Part shown: positions 11,966 to 22,541 of the stretch, piece after piece
Numbering within the stretch: the first letter of the stretch is position 1
Layout of the letters: the number at the start of each line of letters is the position of its first letter
Source: Rhodocollybia butyracea
Taxonomy: Eukaryota; Basidiomycota; Agaricomycetes; Agaricales; Omphalotaceae
NCBI GenBank assembly: GCA_015501585.1
Contig: JADNRY010000055.1
Span: forward strand, 186,001 to 250,000
Direction of reading: 5' to 3'
DNA: 64,000 nucleotides
Notes under the pieces: generated by a model
Told to the model about the DNA's origin: nothing
Seen by the model: the letters and a program-made list of their open reading frames with translations, nothing else
Databases searched by the model: none
Made by a program: the position numbers and the translations under genes

Positions 11966-14052
11966 TTAAGGTCCCAACTGTAGATCCAGATCCATGACTA
12001 CGACTTCTGTGCCGTTTATCAAGTACATGCTCAATATACCATCACCTCCATCTTCTGTGTTCAACCGGTAGCGATCAACTAGGCGCAGGGAGTGTCAGTG
12101 CGGATTCGAAGTTAAAATCTTGGATTTTCTTCTCTACTTACACAGTGGTTCAAACCCACACCCACTGGCGACTTCCCATAAAATTTTCCAGTCCTTGAAT
12201 TGAGCTTGAGAGGTACTACTGAGTATACTGAGGCCAGTTGAATTTGGGGCATTTGAAGGTAGAATAGCCAGTAAAGTATCGGATCCAGTAGGCACTGCTA
12301 GCTTTCCTCGTTTACCAATAGGAGTGGGGGTTCGAGTTATGTTATTGATCGAATGTGCCGCGAGGGAGAGAGGGAAGGTGATGCGCGTCCAGTCAATGTC
12401 GGTGCTACGCCAGTAGTGATACCTACAGAAAAGATCCGAGGTTGCAGTCAACGTGCGTAAAAGTAGAGGAACAGGGTACCAACCATTGTTCTATACCTGT
12501 AGTATTTTCTCTATTCAATACATGCATACGATCCTGACTGTCCAAAGTCTGTGCTTCCTGGTTTAAGATTCCTCTGCACAGAATCGGTATCGAGATTGGT
12601 TATGAAGGCTATTAAATCGCGCAGCCGCAGCCAACGTACTCACCCGAATTTCGGGATTCCAAACATGGTTATGGCAGCCGAAGCGGGTACGATAGGCACT
12701 TGGGTTTTGAGATCACCAATTATCTGGCCCCAATTGTTATGCCAAGTGTATCCCAAATCAGGGCTATATGCAAAGTTCATGTCGTGGTTCTGAGTTCAGA
12801 CAAGATCAGTATGTGGAAATAAGATATCTATGAACCTTACATTTTCGGGCCCATTAGGGCCAGCTTCGACGGCGACGTCTTGTCCATTGGTGGGAACAAA
12901 ATCGCGGTATGTCCTGTGCAAGGTTAGTATGTTTCAATCTGTAAGGTCTTACTACGTACCAGGTAGTTTGGAGAACTTGTTTACTAGAGAAGTCCAGGCC
13001 GTTGATGTAGGCGTTGTCTAGATAGATACATGAGTAGGGCACACATGCATAGATCGGTAAATACAGGTAACTCACTATTGACACCCTAGTATCATTAAAT
13101 CGTCAGCCAGCCTACCACTGCTTAAAGAAGAACATCGACTGACCTCTAGGTACCTCCCAACTAAAGTCCAGTTGCCTCTGCTGCCAGGACTAGAATGAGT
13201 AGTTGGAGTATAGTGATACAACCAATCATCGCCTTCTCCTGCTTGTCCGACGCGTATTTCCAAGACCAGGTCGGGGGATTGTGCATCCTTTGGTTTGGGG
13301 ATTTGGAGAAAACTAGATCGGAACGTGGGAACGTGAGCTTTGCCATTCGTGCGGAGAATGAAACTCACCGTGGATAAGTGACATTGATGAAGAAAATATT
13401 TGGGTCAAGGGATTCCAAGCCGGGAAGGAAGCTCTAGGAGCACAGTCAAGTACTGTAAATCTCAAGCAGGCCGTACATACAGTGAGGGGAGAAAACAAGT
13501 CAGCGGTAAAGTTTACTTTCGTCGGATTGGTCGCGACGCCGGCGAATGACGAACGGTAGTTTAGGTTCGCGTCATGTTCGTCCCAAATTAAGTGTATCGT
13601 CCCATCTCCTCGGGAAATTCCCATGGAGATGCTAGCAGAAATTAACGAACAATCGGGGTATGGTTCCTGAGAGCATACATATCGTGGCCGTCATCATCAG
13701 TCTGGTTATAGTCTGAGAACTCAAAACCCTCCCAGTCACCATCGGGAAGCAATCTTCTCCGTATCGCAGCATGCCTTACGGATACATTCGCCGTAGGGAC
13801 CCAGAGAACAGCGTACTGGAATCCATCTTGAAATGTGAGATTGCAAGGACTTCAGAAAGAGAGAGATCTTACTGAAGGTTACGAGGGGTCTTGCTGGAAG
13901 GATTCGCCATTCAGCCGATTCACTGTTTGTGGGTCTGGGCCGAGGGTTGTCACGTTGAGCACTCGAACGGCGTGAACATGTATAAGCAAGATGAAGCCCG
14001 TGAAGTAGACAAGGAGATTGCGGAGAGACCTGGCTGATGAAGAGATGTTCAT
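11966..14052 (-). CDS. secreted BNR_4-type repeat protein
   Basis: Multi-exon gene read from 14052 leftwards. The N-terminus is signal-peptide-like (a hydrophobic run LLVYFTGFILLIHVHA). Later exons carry FQYAVLWVPTANVS, the block GISRGDGTIHLIWDEHDANL with NYR, VLEIRVGQAGEGDDWLYHY, NNAYINGLDFSSK, NHDMNFAYSPDLGYTWHN, YHYWRSTDIDW and a C-terminal MYLINGTEVVVMDLDLQLGP. These are typical of BNR_4 (beta-propeller) proteins, often linked to polysaccharide binding or lysis, so an extracellular role is likely. Roughly eleven exons with 47-70 nt introns fit in phase. Just after the signal sequence the frame must change: one extra C at the CCC complementary to 13931-13933 would join NVTTLGPDP to TNSESAEWRILPA. 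The donor before YHYWR would be GTTGGT, which is weak. Exact enzyme activity is unknown. Confidence 0.75.
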
Positions 14053-14368
14053 ATTTAGATTGAAATAGAACGTACAACTTGAACACGCTCCCAACCTTTA
14101 TGAACGAAATTTTCGGTCGGACCGCGCGATAGTTCTGGTCATCATGGGACCTTGTTCTTGATTTTATGTTGGAATGTTTTATATCTTTTGCTAATCACGA
14201 GGACCATCCAGGACCAAAATAACGCGTAAAATCAATGTATAGGGACTCCAGGAGGGCGGTTGGATGTTAATATCACGGTTGTAGTCTTGGGCGTCTCAAG
14301 CGCGCCAAAGTAAGTTATCGTAAGCAGCATACGTCAGCAGTTACCCTTGTCTCCTCCTAGTACTTGCA

Positions 14369-15094
14369 ATGGCTATCAACATAGGTTCACCTTGTAACAC
14401 GGCTCTCCTCCTCTTCATCCTGTACTCTGTGCAGAAAATTGTCTTTCCTTCCGCTTCACCGCCCAAGGAGATTCCACATGAATTCCGAAATGGATATTCA
14501 TGGCTGCCAAAATACCACCAACCCACTGTCCTTTTCAAGACTTATACTCCCAAAACCTTGGAACCTTTCCACGGCAACGATAATGGGAGAATATTACTAG
14601 CAATTGACGGGACTGTCTTTGATGTAACTGCTGGAAGAAACTTTTATGGGCCGAGTTCGTGCTGTCTTCTGTTTTCGACGAGTTCTATGAAGTTAATACT
14701 CGATTAGATGGGATGTACGGAAACTTTGCTGGGAGAGATGCTTCTAGAGGCATGGCTAAGCAATCCTTTGACGCTGGTAAGCTCTTCTGCAACTCTGAAT
14801 TTTGGTTCGACTTTACGTTGTCGAACAGAAATGCTCACACCTGTTGACCAACCTCTTGACAAACTTACGGACCTCCAACCCGATGAGATGTAAGAGTACT
14901 TACTCTGTATAAGTAATGTCGATCTGACGGTGTCATTATTCTCGCTGACATTTAGTGAGAACATGAAGGGTACGTCTAATAGTTCAATATGTTGTTTCAT
15001 TTTGCTTATAATCGTATTCTTATTAGGATGGATTGAGCACTTTTCCAACAAATACATTATCTGTGGGAAGCTTGTCGAGAACGACGCGGTCTGA
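14369..15094 (+). CDS. Dap1/MAPR-like cytochrome b5-fold haem protein
   Basis: Five exons (14369-14654, 14708-14776, 14829-14889, 14956-14969, 15027-15094) give 165 aa. An N-terminal membrane anchor (NTALLLFILYSVQKIVF) is followed by the MAPR fold: FKTYTPKTLEPFHG, ILLAIDGTVFDVTAGRNFYGP, GMYGNFAGRDASRGMAKQSF, then KGWIEHFSNKYIICGKLVEN. Family members bind haem through a conserved Tyr and support P450 enzymes such as sterol C14-demethylase in the ER. The start is the ATG that yields the anchor. Exon 4 is only 14 nt. Frame and splice phases agree throughout, so the model is strong. Confidence 0.9.
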
Positions 15095-16032
15095 GTACTG
15101 AAATAAGCCAATTGGAATGTACATTATGCTTTTTTCATTCAATCCCTCTCAGAAATTTCAAGTATTTAAACTTGAGCTCAAACCGCCGTTCAATTTCTCC
15201 CAGTTGACGATATCAAAACGGGAACTGGTCAGTGAAAGCCGCTCAGCTGCTTCCGTGCAAGAATTCCGGTTTTATGCAAGAGGCCGCCGTTAATCCTCTT
15301 GTTCCAACGTTCGGTGGAAGTATGGCTTGGCTTCTAATAAACTGGACTGAAACAGGTCTGCGCTGTGGTATTAAGGCACTACTTAACAGTAAGAAACTTT
15401 GCAAATTGTTTCGTCCATCTATGCTTCTCGAAACGCCGTGAACGTCGTGGATATCATTCTGAGGTTTAGTTTGAGCGCTATATGTGCAATCAGTCTACAA
15501 TATGCATGGGATAACGATGCGTAGAATGCAGTATTGCATAGAAATATTACTATTAGGTATAAAAACATAGCAGAGTGTGTACAGATTCGATTGTACAGGT
15601 GTGGGGTGGGACATACATAACGAGAGCTCACAAAAATCAAAGAAAAAGAACGAATAAACATGCGATCATATAATTATTCGAATGCTCCAACGCTCGAGAA
15701 TCCCAAAGTCATCGGCTGAAGAGGAAGAAAAGGGAAGCAGGAATGATGCGCAAGCTAGTGAAGAAATCACCACAGGAACACGGAAATGAAAAAAAGAATA
15801 CCATATGAGAAGGGAACAACATGTAAAAGATACTTTAGTGAACGAGGCAATAAATAATGCACATACGGCTACAAGAATCGGGAACGTGTCCCGTATTAGA
15901 GACAACAACAACTGGAACAACATGTACGATCGACAACAAACTTGCGAGAGAAAGAGAGAGAAAAAGCCAGAGTCCATTGGCTCGGGATACAAAATTCGGT
16001 GTTAGGGGAACAGTTGGGAGTCACCTCCTTGC
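15095..16032. other. intergenic, no gene seen
   Basis: Lies between the 3' ends of the MAPR gene and the minus-strand G-alpha gene. Short frames (e.g. hydrophobic 15666-15992 minus) have no support and probably lie in 3' UTR. Confidence 0.5.
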
Positions 16033-18109
16033 TCAGACCAAAGCGGCAGATTGGAGGTACCCGCGGAATATGGAATCGCGGACTGTAATGAATTGAGTCA
16101 ATCATATATCAGACGGAAATAAGTTTGCTCACCGTTTCCGATGATACGCTGAGTCGCCTTCGTATCCTGAAGGAGTAAAAGTGATCATCAGTAAGACCGC
16201 AACAAAATCTAAAACAGGGAGACGGCAATACCACAACACTAGTAAAATGCGTGTAGAGAACCCTTCTATTTTCATTGTTGCGCCGATGAACCTGGAGGAA
16301 ATGTGCACGGAAGTACTGGACGACCGTCTCATAGTCGTTGGATCGATTGCCGAATGAAGTGATACTGATGATCATAATGTCAACAATAGTCGTAGAAGGA
16401 AAACGATTCACTCACTACTTTTGGACTTTTAAACCATTATCTAGTTTGGACCTTAGAAGATCCGTTTTGTCTGGTACGAGAAAGGTGAACATGGGTGGGA
16501 TTATTGGTAGAAGAACACGCACTGAGGAATAAGACCAGATGTACGTTCTTTAGAAGAGGGCTGGAGCAGATCTGGGTGAATAATTGCAGAGAATCGTCGA
16601 TCCGGTTAGTCCTCGGGTCTTCCTCTACAGGTAAGTTAGCAAAACTGCAACGAATGGACGAATGGATAAGGATGAGAGCGCATACCGAGATACTGGAACG
16701 GCACAAAACTAACATCAGTAACACCGAGGACAAGCATTGAAAGCAGTCTACTTTACCTGATCGAAGGCGCTTACAGGTGCCACGAAGATAATGGCGTTGG
16801 CGTCATCGAAGTAGGGAACCCAAGTATGCCGCTGTCCACGAGCACCGCCAACATCAAACAAATGCCAAGCCACAGTTTTTCCGTGAATGTTAACCTACAA
16901 GGAAGAAACGGAACAAGCGTGAGTCTGCTGAGAATCGAAACCGTGGATCCCTAGAAGAACCGATTACCTACATCGAAAATGTGTTCCGCGACGCCCATGG
17001 TTTGGATACGAGCATGAAGAATATCATCTGCAAGTGACAAGACATGAAAACGCGCATATATGCGATATGTTGAGGAGACGTACCAGTAGAAGGGACATAA
17101 TCAGCCGCTGCGACCCGAGTGATGTGCCTCAAGAAGCTATGAAGACCATAAGTAATGGTGGAACTAAATTCTCATTTATTGACTCACAATTCCGACCACT
17201 CATCCAACTTTAGCCTTCTCCTCGCAATCAACGCTTTAACGGTTGGATTAGCCCAGAGCTCGCGAACGTCGTCCTTGCAAACCTCGAGCATCCTGCTGAT
17301 ATCTTGCACAAGAGCGTCATGAATTTCCTCCGATTTCTTCAATTCCATATCTTCCGATGGTCTAGGCCGTTTTCGACCTAGCGCGTTCTCGATGGTGCGT
17401 GCTTGCCAACCAGTGCGCACGAAGACACCACCTTTTCCAGATCCTGAAACAGTCACGCCACCGCTGAGTCTATCTGCAAGCGCGCCGTCCGTGGATACCA
17501 GAGGGGAAAGTCGTCTCCGAAGACTTGCAATGGTCGATCGAGAAGCAGCGGCGTTACCCTGAAACGGAGATGCTGAGCGTGAATCAGCACCATTGGCTTC
17601 CAGAGTAGAATTCATGAGGACGGGAGAAGAAGTACCGGAAGAACCACCTATGTAGGATGTTGGGCTGTCAGCTGTGTCGTCGATAAAGTCGTCCCAGGAC
17701 TCTAGAGTGTTGAGAATATGCTTGATAGAGCGTACAACGTTGAAGTAGATGACTGTGCGCCAGGAAGCTCGTTCCTGGTCGAGAGAACTGGGTTTGTACA
17801 TTAGTTGGAACTGTTTCTGAAGGGTTGATTTGCCGCTTTCGGCCTGGCCTAGTAACAAAAGCTGTATAGAACATTGAGTATCTTTAGAGCATAGTAGAGA
17901 TAGATAGAGCCAGATACCTTGACATCGCCTCTTTTTCGTCTCATGTCTTCTCTTTCCAGCCTCAAATCCTCGTCAATCTGTTCGGACACCCTCTTGGCTT
18001 CGGCTTCCAGCTCAAGACGCAAGCGTCTTTCGATTTCAGTTTCCGACTCTGGAGGCTTGAGAGCCTCTGTGAGTGGGTCATCCTGGCTGTAGATTGAAGG
18101 AGTCCTCAT
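16033..18109 (-). CDS. G-protein alpha subunit, basidiomycete divergent class
   Basis: GTP-binding signalling subunit acting at the plasma membrane with seven-helix receptors. A charged N-terminal helix (EIERRLRLELEAEAKRVSEQ) leads to the P-loop LLLLGQAESGKSTLQKQF. A Ser/Gly-rich insert (about 17400-17650) sits in the helical domain. Switch I reads ILHARIQTMGV with the usual Arg. Switch II reads FDVGGARGQRHTW, so the catalytic Gln of the usual GGQ is Ala. Then LVLFLNKTDLL (NKxD), THFTSVVDTKATQRIIGN and the C-terminus VRDSIFRGYLQSAALV. Eight or more introns fit in phase, including a 7-nt exon at 16686-16692. ATG 18109 gives the expected amphipathic N-terminus. GTP hydrolysis may be slow or use another residue. 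Confidence 0.92.
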
Positions 18110-18196
18110 GGTGGTAACGAAGAAAGAGTTAAGTGCGGAGACCGAGATCAATAAATCAATCATTCGCGTTTGATTCAGATTTATCTCACGATCATT
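18110..18196. promoter_or_regulatory. 87-bp divergent promoter, G-alpha / cyclophilin
   Basis: The two start codons face away from each other with 87 bp between them, so both genes must share or overlap regulatory sequence. No motif stands out. UTRs probably overlap. Confidence 0.6.
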
Positions 18197-18941
18197 ATGG
18201 TATGTTCCTCGCCTCCACTTAGACAGTTCTGACTCTTTTTCACAGTCTGTAACGCTTCATACAACCCACGGGGACCTAAAGGTCAGCAAACAGCTCTTCT
18301 AGCAGTATTTGGTCCTAATCCCTCTCTAGATTGAGCTGTTTTGCGAGGCGGTGCCTAAAGCCAGCGAGGTAATGTTTGCATTTTGGCCTTCATATTTTTG
18401 TATTTATCGTCTCTACAGAACTTCCTGGCTCTTTGCGCATCAAATTACTATGATGGATGTATCTTCCATCGAAACATCAAGGGGTTCATGATACAAACCG
18501 GTGATCCCTCTGGTTCTGGTAAGGGAGGCCAAAGCATATGGGGAAAACCATTTGCAGATGAAGTCAGGTCTACGCTGAAGGTGTGCTTGCTCTAGACGCC
18601 TTGTATTCTCCTCTGTTGAACTCCATTCACAGTTCAACGCCCGCGGAGTAGTCGCAATGGCCAACTCTGGCGTAGACACGAATAAATCCCAGTTCTTCAT
18701 CGTCTATTCCAAACAGTCCCATCTCGATGGCAAGTACACCATCTTTGGCAAAGTGATAGATGGCGCTGATTCTACACTTGATGCGATGGAGCGAGTGCCC
18801 GTCGTTAAAAATCGGCCGGTGTCAGAAATCAAGTTGACTCATGTGCGTCTTAACGTTACTTGTTGAAGAAATTCACTAATTCGACCATCTGTGTAGATCA
18901 CTATCCATGCCAACCCGATCGCCGATGCTCAGCTTCGGTGA
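18197..18941 (+). CDS. cyclophilin-type peptidyl-prolyl isomerase, PPIL3-like
   Basis: Catalyses cis-trans isomerisation of X-Pro bonds; PPIL3 orthologues associate with the spliceosome. The first coding exon holds only the ATG (18197-18199). Later exons read [103 protein letters not shown] and [14 protein letters not shown]. The catalytic Arg (FHRN), QTGDP, SQFF and HLD motifs are all present. Length and order match the single-domain PPIL3 class (~165 aa). Introns are short and in phase. Confidence 0.95.
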
Positions 18942-19631
18942 CCATGCGCTCAAGCTGTTTATTCAACGTTCATTCTTCTTGGACATCATTGGCACATGCG
19001 GTAGAAGGTGTGCAAAAGATTGAGTGGAAAGCTGTCGGTCTTGGATTGCTACAGCCTGCCTGTTCCCGATCCCTGTGTGATTTGTATAGCCATCCGTAAA
19101 GTCAATCATCTATCGACAGGGCGTGTAAATCTTACCATATCTTCGAATCCAGTGCGACTGCTCATGCTGTTTGTGCCCCGACTTCGCTGTGCTTGACAAG
19201 TCATAATCGATCTCCCCTATAGGCTGCTCGTCATCTAACTCTATAACTGGCTGGAACAGCTCCTATCGGCAGTTAATGTACTTAGGAGTTTCGACTTGGT
19301 TACGTATAGACCTCTATTCGTTGCATTCCTCTGTTCTCTTTCTTGGGCACTTCTGCTGTACAAGGGATCCAATTCACGAGAAACGCCTTGATTCTTGTCT
19401 CAGCAGAATCCATGAGTAGCTCACATGATTTTCACCTGACGACTAATCGAGCCTCAACCTCAGGTCCCGGCAATCTTGGACCGGGGTAAGCTGCGAGGCC
19501 TTTGCCCAAGGCGTTAGCAATGCAGATTATGTAGCCAATTGTAATTCAAGCTTTTTCATCGTCCCTGTGTTCGTTTTATAAAGGCAACTCACAGCGCGTT
19601 TCTTTCCGTCTTACAACTCTCATACTAGATC
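18942..19631. other. intergenic, no gene seen
   Basis: Contains the cyclophilin 3' UTR and the promoter of the next gene. A TATAAA-like word (TTTTATAAAGG) lies near 19575, about 55 bp before the next ATG. Confidence 0.5.
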
Positions 19632-20273
19632 ATGTCGATTCACTACTCCCTTAAGCTTGCATCTCTCTATGAATGGTCCAGAGACCGTATGGCCGCTATC
19701 TTCGAGGCGCAGACCACAGAAGACGCTCTCCAAGCTATTAAAGACACCTTCCCAGACAATGTTAAAGCGACACTTAACGGTTCACCGCTTCCCCGAGACT
19801 TGATAGACAAATTTGTGTTGGTTATGCGGCCTACGGAGTTCCAATGGAGAGATGGGTATGAAGGATTAAAAGTACACTGGAAGGAGTATGCAGAGGTACC
19901 AAAAGATGATACACACCGGGTGAGCTGCACTGCGTAGATTCTTATCGATGGAGATTGATCATGATTCTCTCAAGGACGGAGCTTTTGGTGGATTCTACTT
20001 TATCACTGGCCTAATGAAAGCTCATCCAAAAACGGGGGAGGTTGTGCCGTTTATTAGATTCAAGACGGTTACAGTAAAGTAAGTGTTGCTCCCCATTTCC
20101 TCCATCGGAGTGGACCCCATTTCCCTTTCTCTCTCTCAATCAAGGAATCTGAACCGTTTTCTCGTCGCAGGATTGAATCCATGTCCGAAGATGTCTCAAT
20201 CGACAGTCGGAAGATTACAGAGCTTGTATTTGTAGGGTCTGATAAGCCTGCCTCTGAAGTAGAGCAAGCATAA
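19632..20273 (+). CDS. small protein, possibly NTF2/SnoaL-like; function unknown
   Basis: Three exons (19632-19919, 19975-20078, 20171-20273) give 164 aa with exact phases. Sequence: a helical start (LYEWSRDRMAAIFEAQTTED), then FPDNVKATLNGSPLPRD and LIDKFVLVMRP, then GAFGGFYFITGLMKAHP, PFIRFKTVTVK and TELVFVGSDKPAS. Alternation of helices with beta-like blocks and the length suggest an NTF2-like fold, as inference only. No catalytic residues can be assigned. Confidence 0.7.
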
Positions 20274-20476
20274 ACGTTGCTGTACAATTATGAAACTGTA
20301 AAGTACGGTGAAGATTGACCGATGGCGAGGACTCCATATACAGCAAAGTCGCTTTTTTACCTTTGCCCCGTGGAGAAAAGGAAAGTTGGACCCGAGTGTA
20401 CAACGGGTTGACGTGTTCACTGTTGACATTGTCGTTGATTTCCTCGCTCCTCTTGATCATGGAGCGATAAGTTGTT

Positions 20477-20605
20477 GAAGATAAGATAAAGATAATTCAA
20501 AGATAAGATAAGATAATATTGTTGACGTCACGCCAGAAACCTCTCGAAGCATCTCGAAAGCTCTCGAAACTTAAAGCTGTATGCAGTTGTTTCTTATATA
20601 TATCA
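20477..20605 (+). promoter_or_regulatory. heat-shock element and GATA-site cluster upstream of HSP40
   Basis: GAA triplets start at 20536, 20546, 20556 and 20566, exactly 10 bp apart, the pattern of a step-type heat-shock element bound by HSF1 trimers. Upstream (20478-20520) are several AGATAA/GATAAG words that could bind GATA factors. A TATATATA box lies near 20595, about 75 bp before the HSP40 start codon. Confidence 0.75.
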
Positions 20606-20669
20606 ATCGTCCATTTTTTGACATCATTTATTTATCTTGAAAACAAACTCTCTTATACCCTACACTAAT

Positions 20670-21982
20670 ATGGGTACCGACTATTACAAGTTACTAGGCA
20701 TTGACAGGAACGCCGACGAGAATGCCATAAAGAAAGCTTATAAGAAGATGGTGAGTATATGTTGTGACTTTCCATCTCGTATGTAAAACTTACCATCTGC
20801 AGGCGTTGAAATGGCATCCTGATCGCAATAACGGGTCAGAAGAATCTTCGAAAAAGTTCAAGCAGGCAAGTCTTAACACCCATGGATTGTTATATATCTG
20901 ACTTGACTGATTACAGATATCTGAAGCTTTCGAAGTGCTTTCGGACAAACAGAAACGAACTATCTACGACCAATTCGGTGAAGAAGGACTGAAAGGCGGT
21001 GGAGGGCCTTCGCCAGGAGCTGGTGCTGGCCCATCCGGATTCCCTGGTTTCAGTGGTTTCCCCGGCTCTGGTTTTAGTTCAGGTAGCCCTGGAGGCACAA
21101 CGTTCACATTTACATCCGGAGGGAACCCATTTGCGTCTTCAGGAGGGGCATTTAACCCGACCGACCCTCAAAAGATATTCGAGTATGTGCAGTTTGTATT
21201 CATCCATCGCTATTATTAACCCACATTACAGACAAATGTTCGGTGCATCTGGACTAGGCGGATTTAGCATGGGCGGAGGCTCCGGTCGCGCTGGCCGTTC
21301 ACCAATGTTTGACGACGATGACGACGTCATGGATGGGCCCTCCTTTTTCGGTGGTATGCCTGGCGCTATGCCTCGACCTCGTGCATCGCGCAACGGATCT
21401 CATTCTGGCCGCCCAACCTCACATTCTCCACCATCCGAAATCAGCCGACCACTCAAAGTATCCCTCCAGGACCTCTACTCTGGAGCCGTTAAACATCTAA
21501 AAGTCGGTCGTCGTCTCCTCAGCGGTTCCACCGAAGACAAGGTCCTAGATATTCAAATCCATCCTGGCTGGAAAAGCGGGACCAAGATCCGGTTTGCGCG
21601 CGCAGGGAACGAACAATCCAATGGTGAAGCGCAGGATCTAGTATTCGTTGTCGAGGAAAAACCACATGAAAGGTTCAAGAGGGAGGGAAACGACCTTATA
21701 TGTAGGGTCGACATCCCATTACTGGAGGCCTTAACGCACGACGAAGGTGTAAGAGCGAGAAAAGAAACAGTCGAGATGCTTGATGGACGGAAACTCCAGG
21801 TGGCTATTCCTGCGGGGATCGTTAAGCCTGGGCAGGAGATGACGGTGAGTGGGGAGGGAATGCCAATTAGGAAAGATGGAACGGTGAAGAAGAAGGGGGA
21901 TTTGATTATCAAATGGAATGTCGTGTTCCCTGATAAAATAACAGCTTCGCAAAAGGAAGGGTTGAAAAAGGTGTTGGGATGA
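20670..21982 (+). CDS. class B HSP40 co-chaperone (Sis1/DNAJB type)
   Basis: Stimulates Hsp70 ATPase and delivers substrates, in cytosol and nucleus. Exons 20670-20750, 20803-20865, 20917-21182 and 21232-21982. The J domain has [20 protein letters not shown] and [10 protein letters not shown] with the essential HPD, then [21 protein letters not shown] Gly/Phe-rich region follows ([15 protein letters not shown]). Two C-terminal beta-sandwich domains contain [29 protein letters not shown] and EGMPIRKDG. No zinc finger, hence class B. Intron 2 (20866-20916) has a GC donor (CAG|GCAAGT). The upstream heat-shock element fits stress induction. Confidence 0.97.
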
Positions 21983-22541
21983 TAAAGCATTTGTGCGCAA
22001 TGAACAATGTAGTTACCAGTAATGACTGTAGACTTGTATACCTCGAGCATTTACAATATTGTATTATTAAATGGCATAGCATAAGGAAATTCTGGCGTGT
22101 ACTTGGGCTGCACTTTTGGGATGGAGGAATTCTCCATGCTGAACCGTGTCTCAAATGACACTCACGATCATTCGACAGTGTTAACCCGCTAACGAATAAC
22201 CAGCAACATGGGACCACCACAAGGTACTGGAACGCCGAGGAGCTCTGTTATCTCTATGTGGCATCAACAGCGGTATTTTGGCGGCCCGCGCTTACTTCCT
22301 TCCAACACCGAATATGGCAGAGCAAACGTAGTTGCACTTTGTATAATACTTCAGCCGAGGAGCTCTCCGATGTCCTATCTGCGTGTCAAATGACTCAAGA
22401 GAGGTACTCAGTTGGATCACTCATCTGACATTTCTTGACACCTTTTGGACATCCTGAAATCTTTATCTACACGACTCAGACGGACTACAGCGGACTACTC
22501 TCCCAGTGTTGACCCACTAACAACAAGCCATTCAAGGTAAT
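21983..22541. other. HSP40 intergenic region with partial duplicated leader
   Basis: Words near 22165-22210 (CAGTGTTAACCCGCTAACGAATAACCAGC...ATGGG) resemble the leader just before the second HSP40 copy (22505-22545: CAGTGTTGACCCACTAACAACAAGCC...ATGGG), suggesting a fragment of a third copy. GCCGAGGAGCTCT occurs twice (near 22230 and 22353). No heat-shock element like the first copy's is visible here. Confidence 0.45.

Noticed and set aside
13161..13346. Hydrophobic minus-strand peptide resembling a membrane segment
   Set aside because: Out-of-frame reading of a BNR_4 exon; the in-frame version (LVLEIRVGQAGEGDDW) fits the family.
15666..15992. Minus-strand hydrophobic frame
   Set aside because: No start context, no splice partner, low-complexity AT-rich sequence downstream of the G-alpha stop.
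20999..21231. Alternative frame at the start of the long HSP40 last-exon frame
   Set aside because: It reads the Gly/Phe exon out of frame and runs through an intron; the spliced model matches the HSP40 family from end to end.
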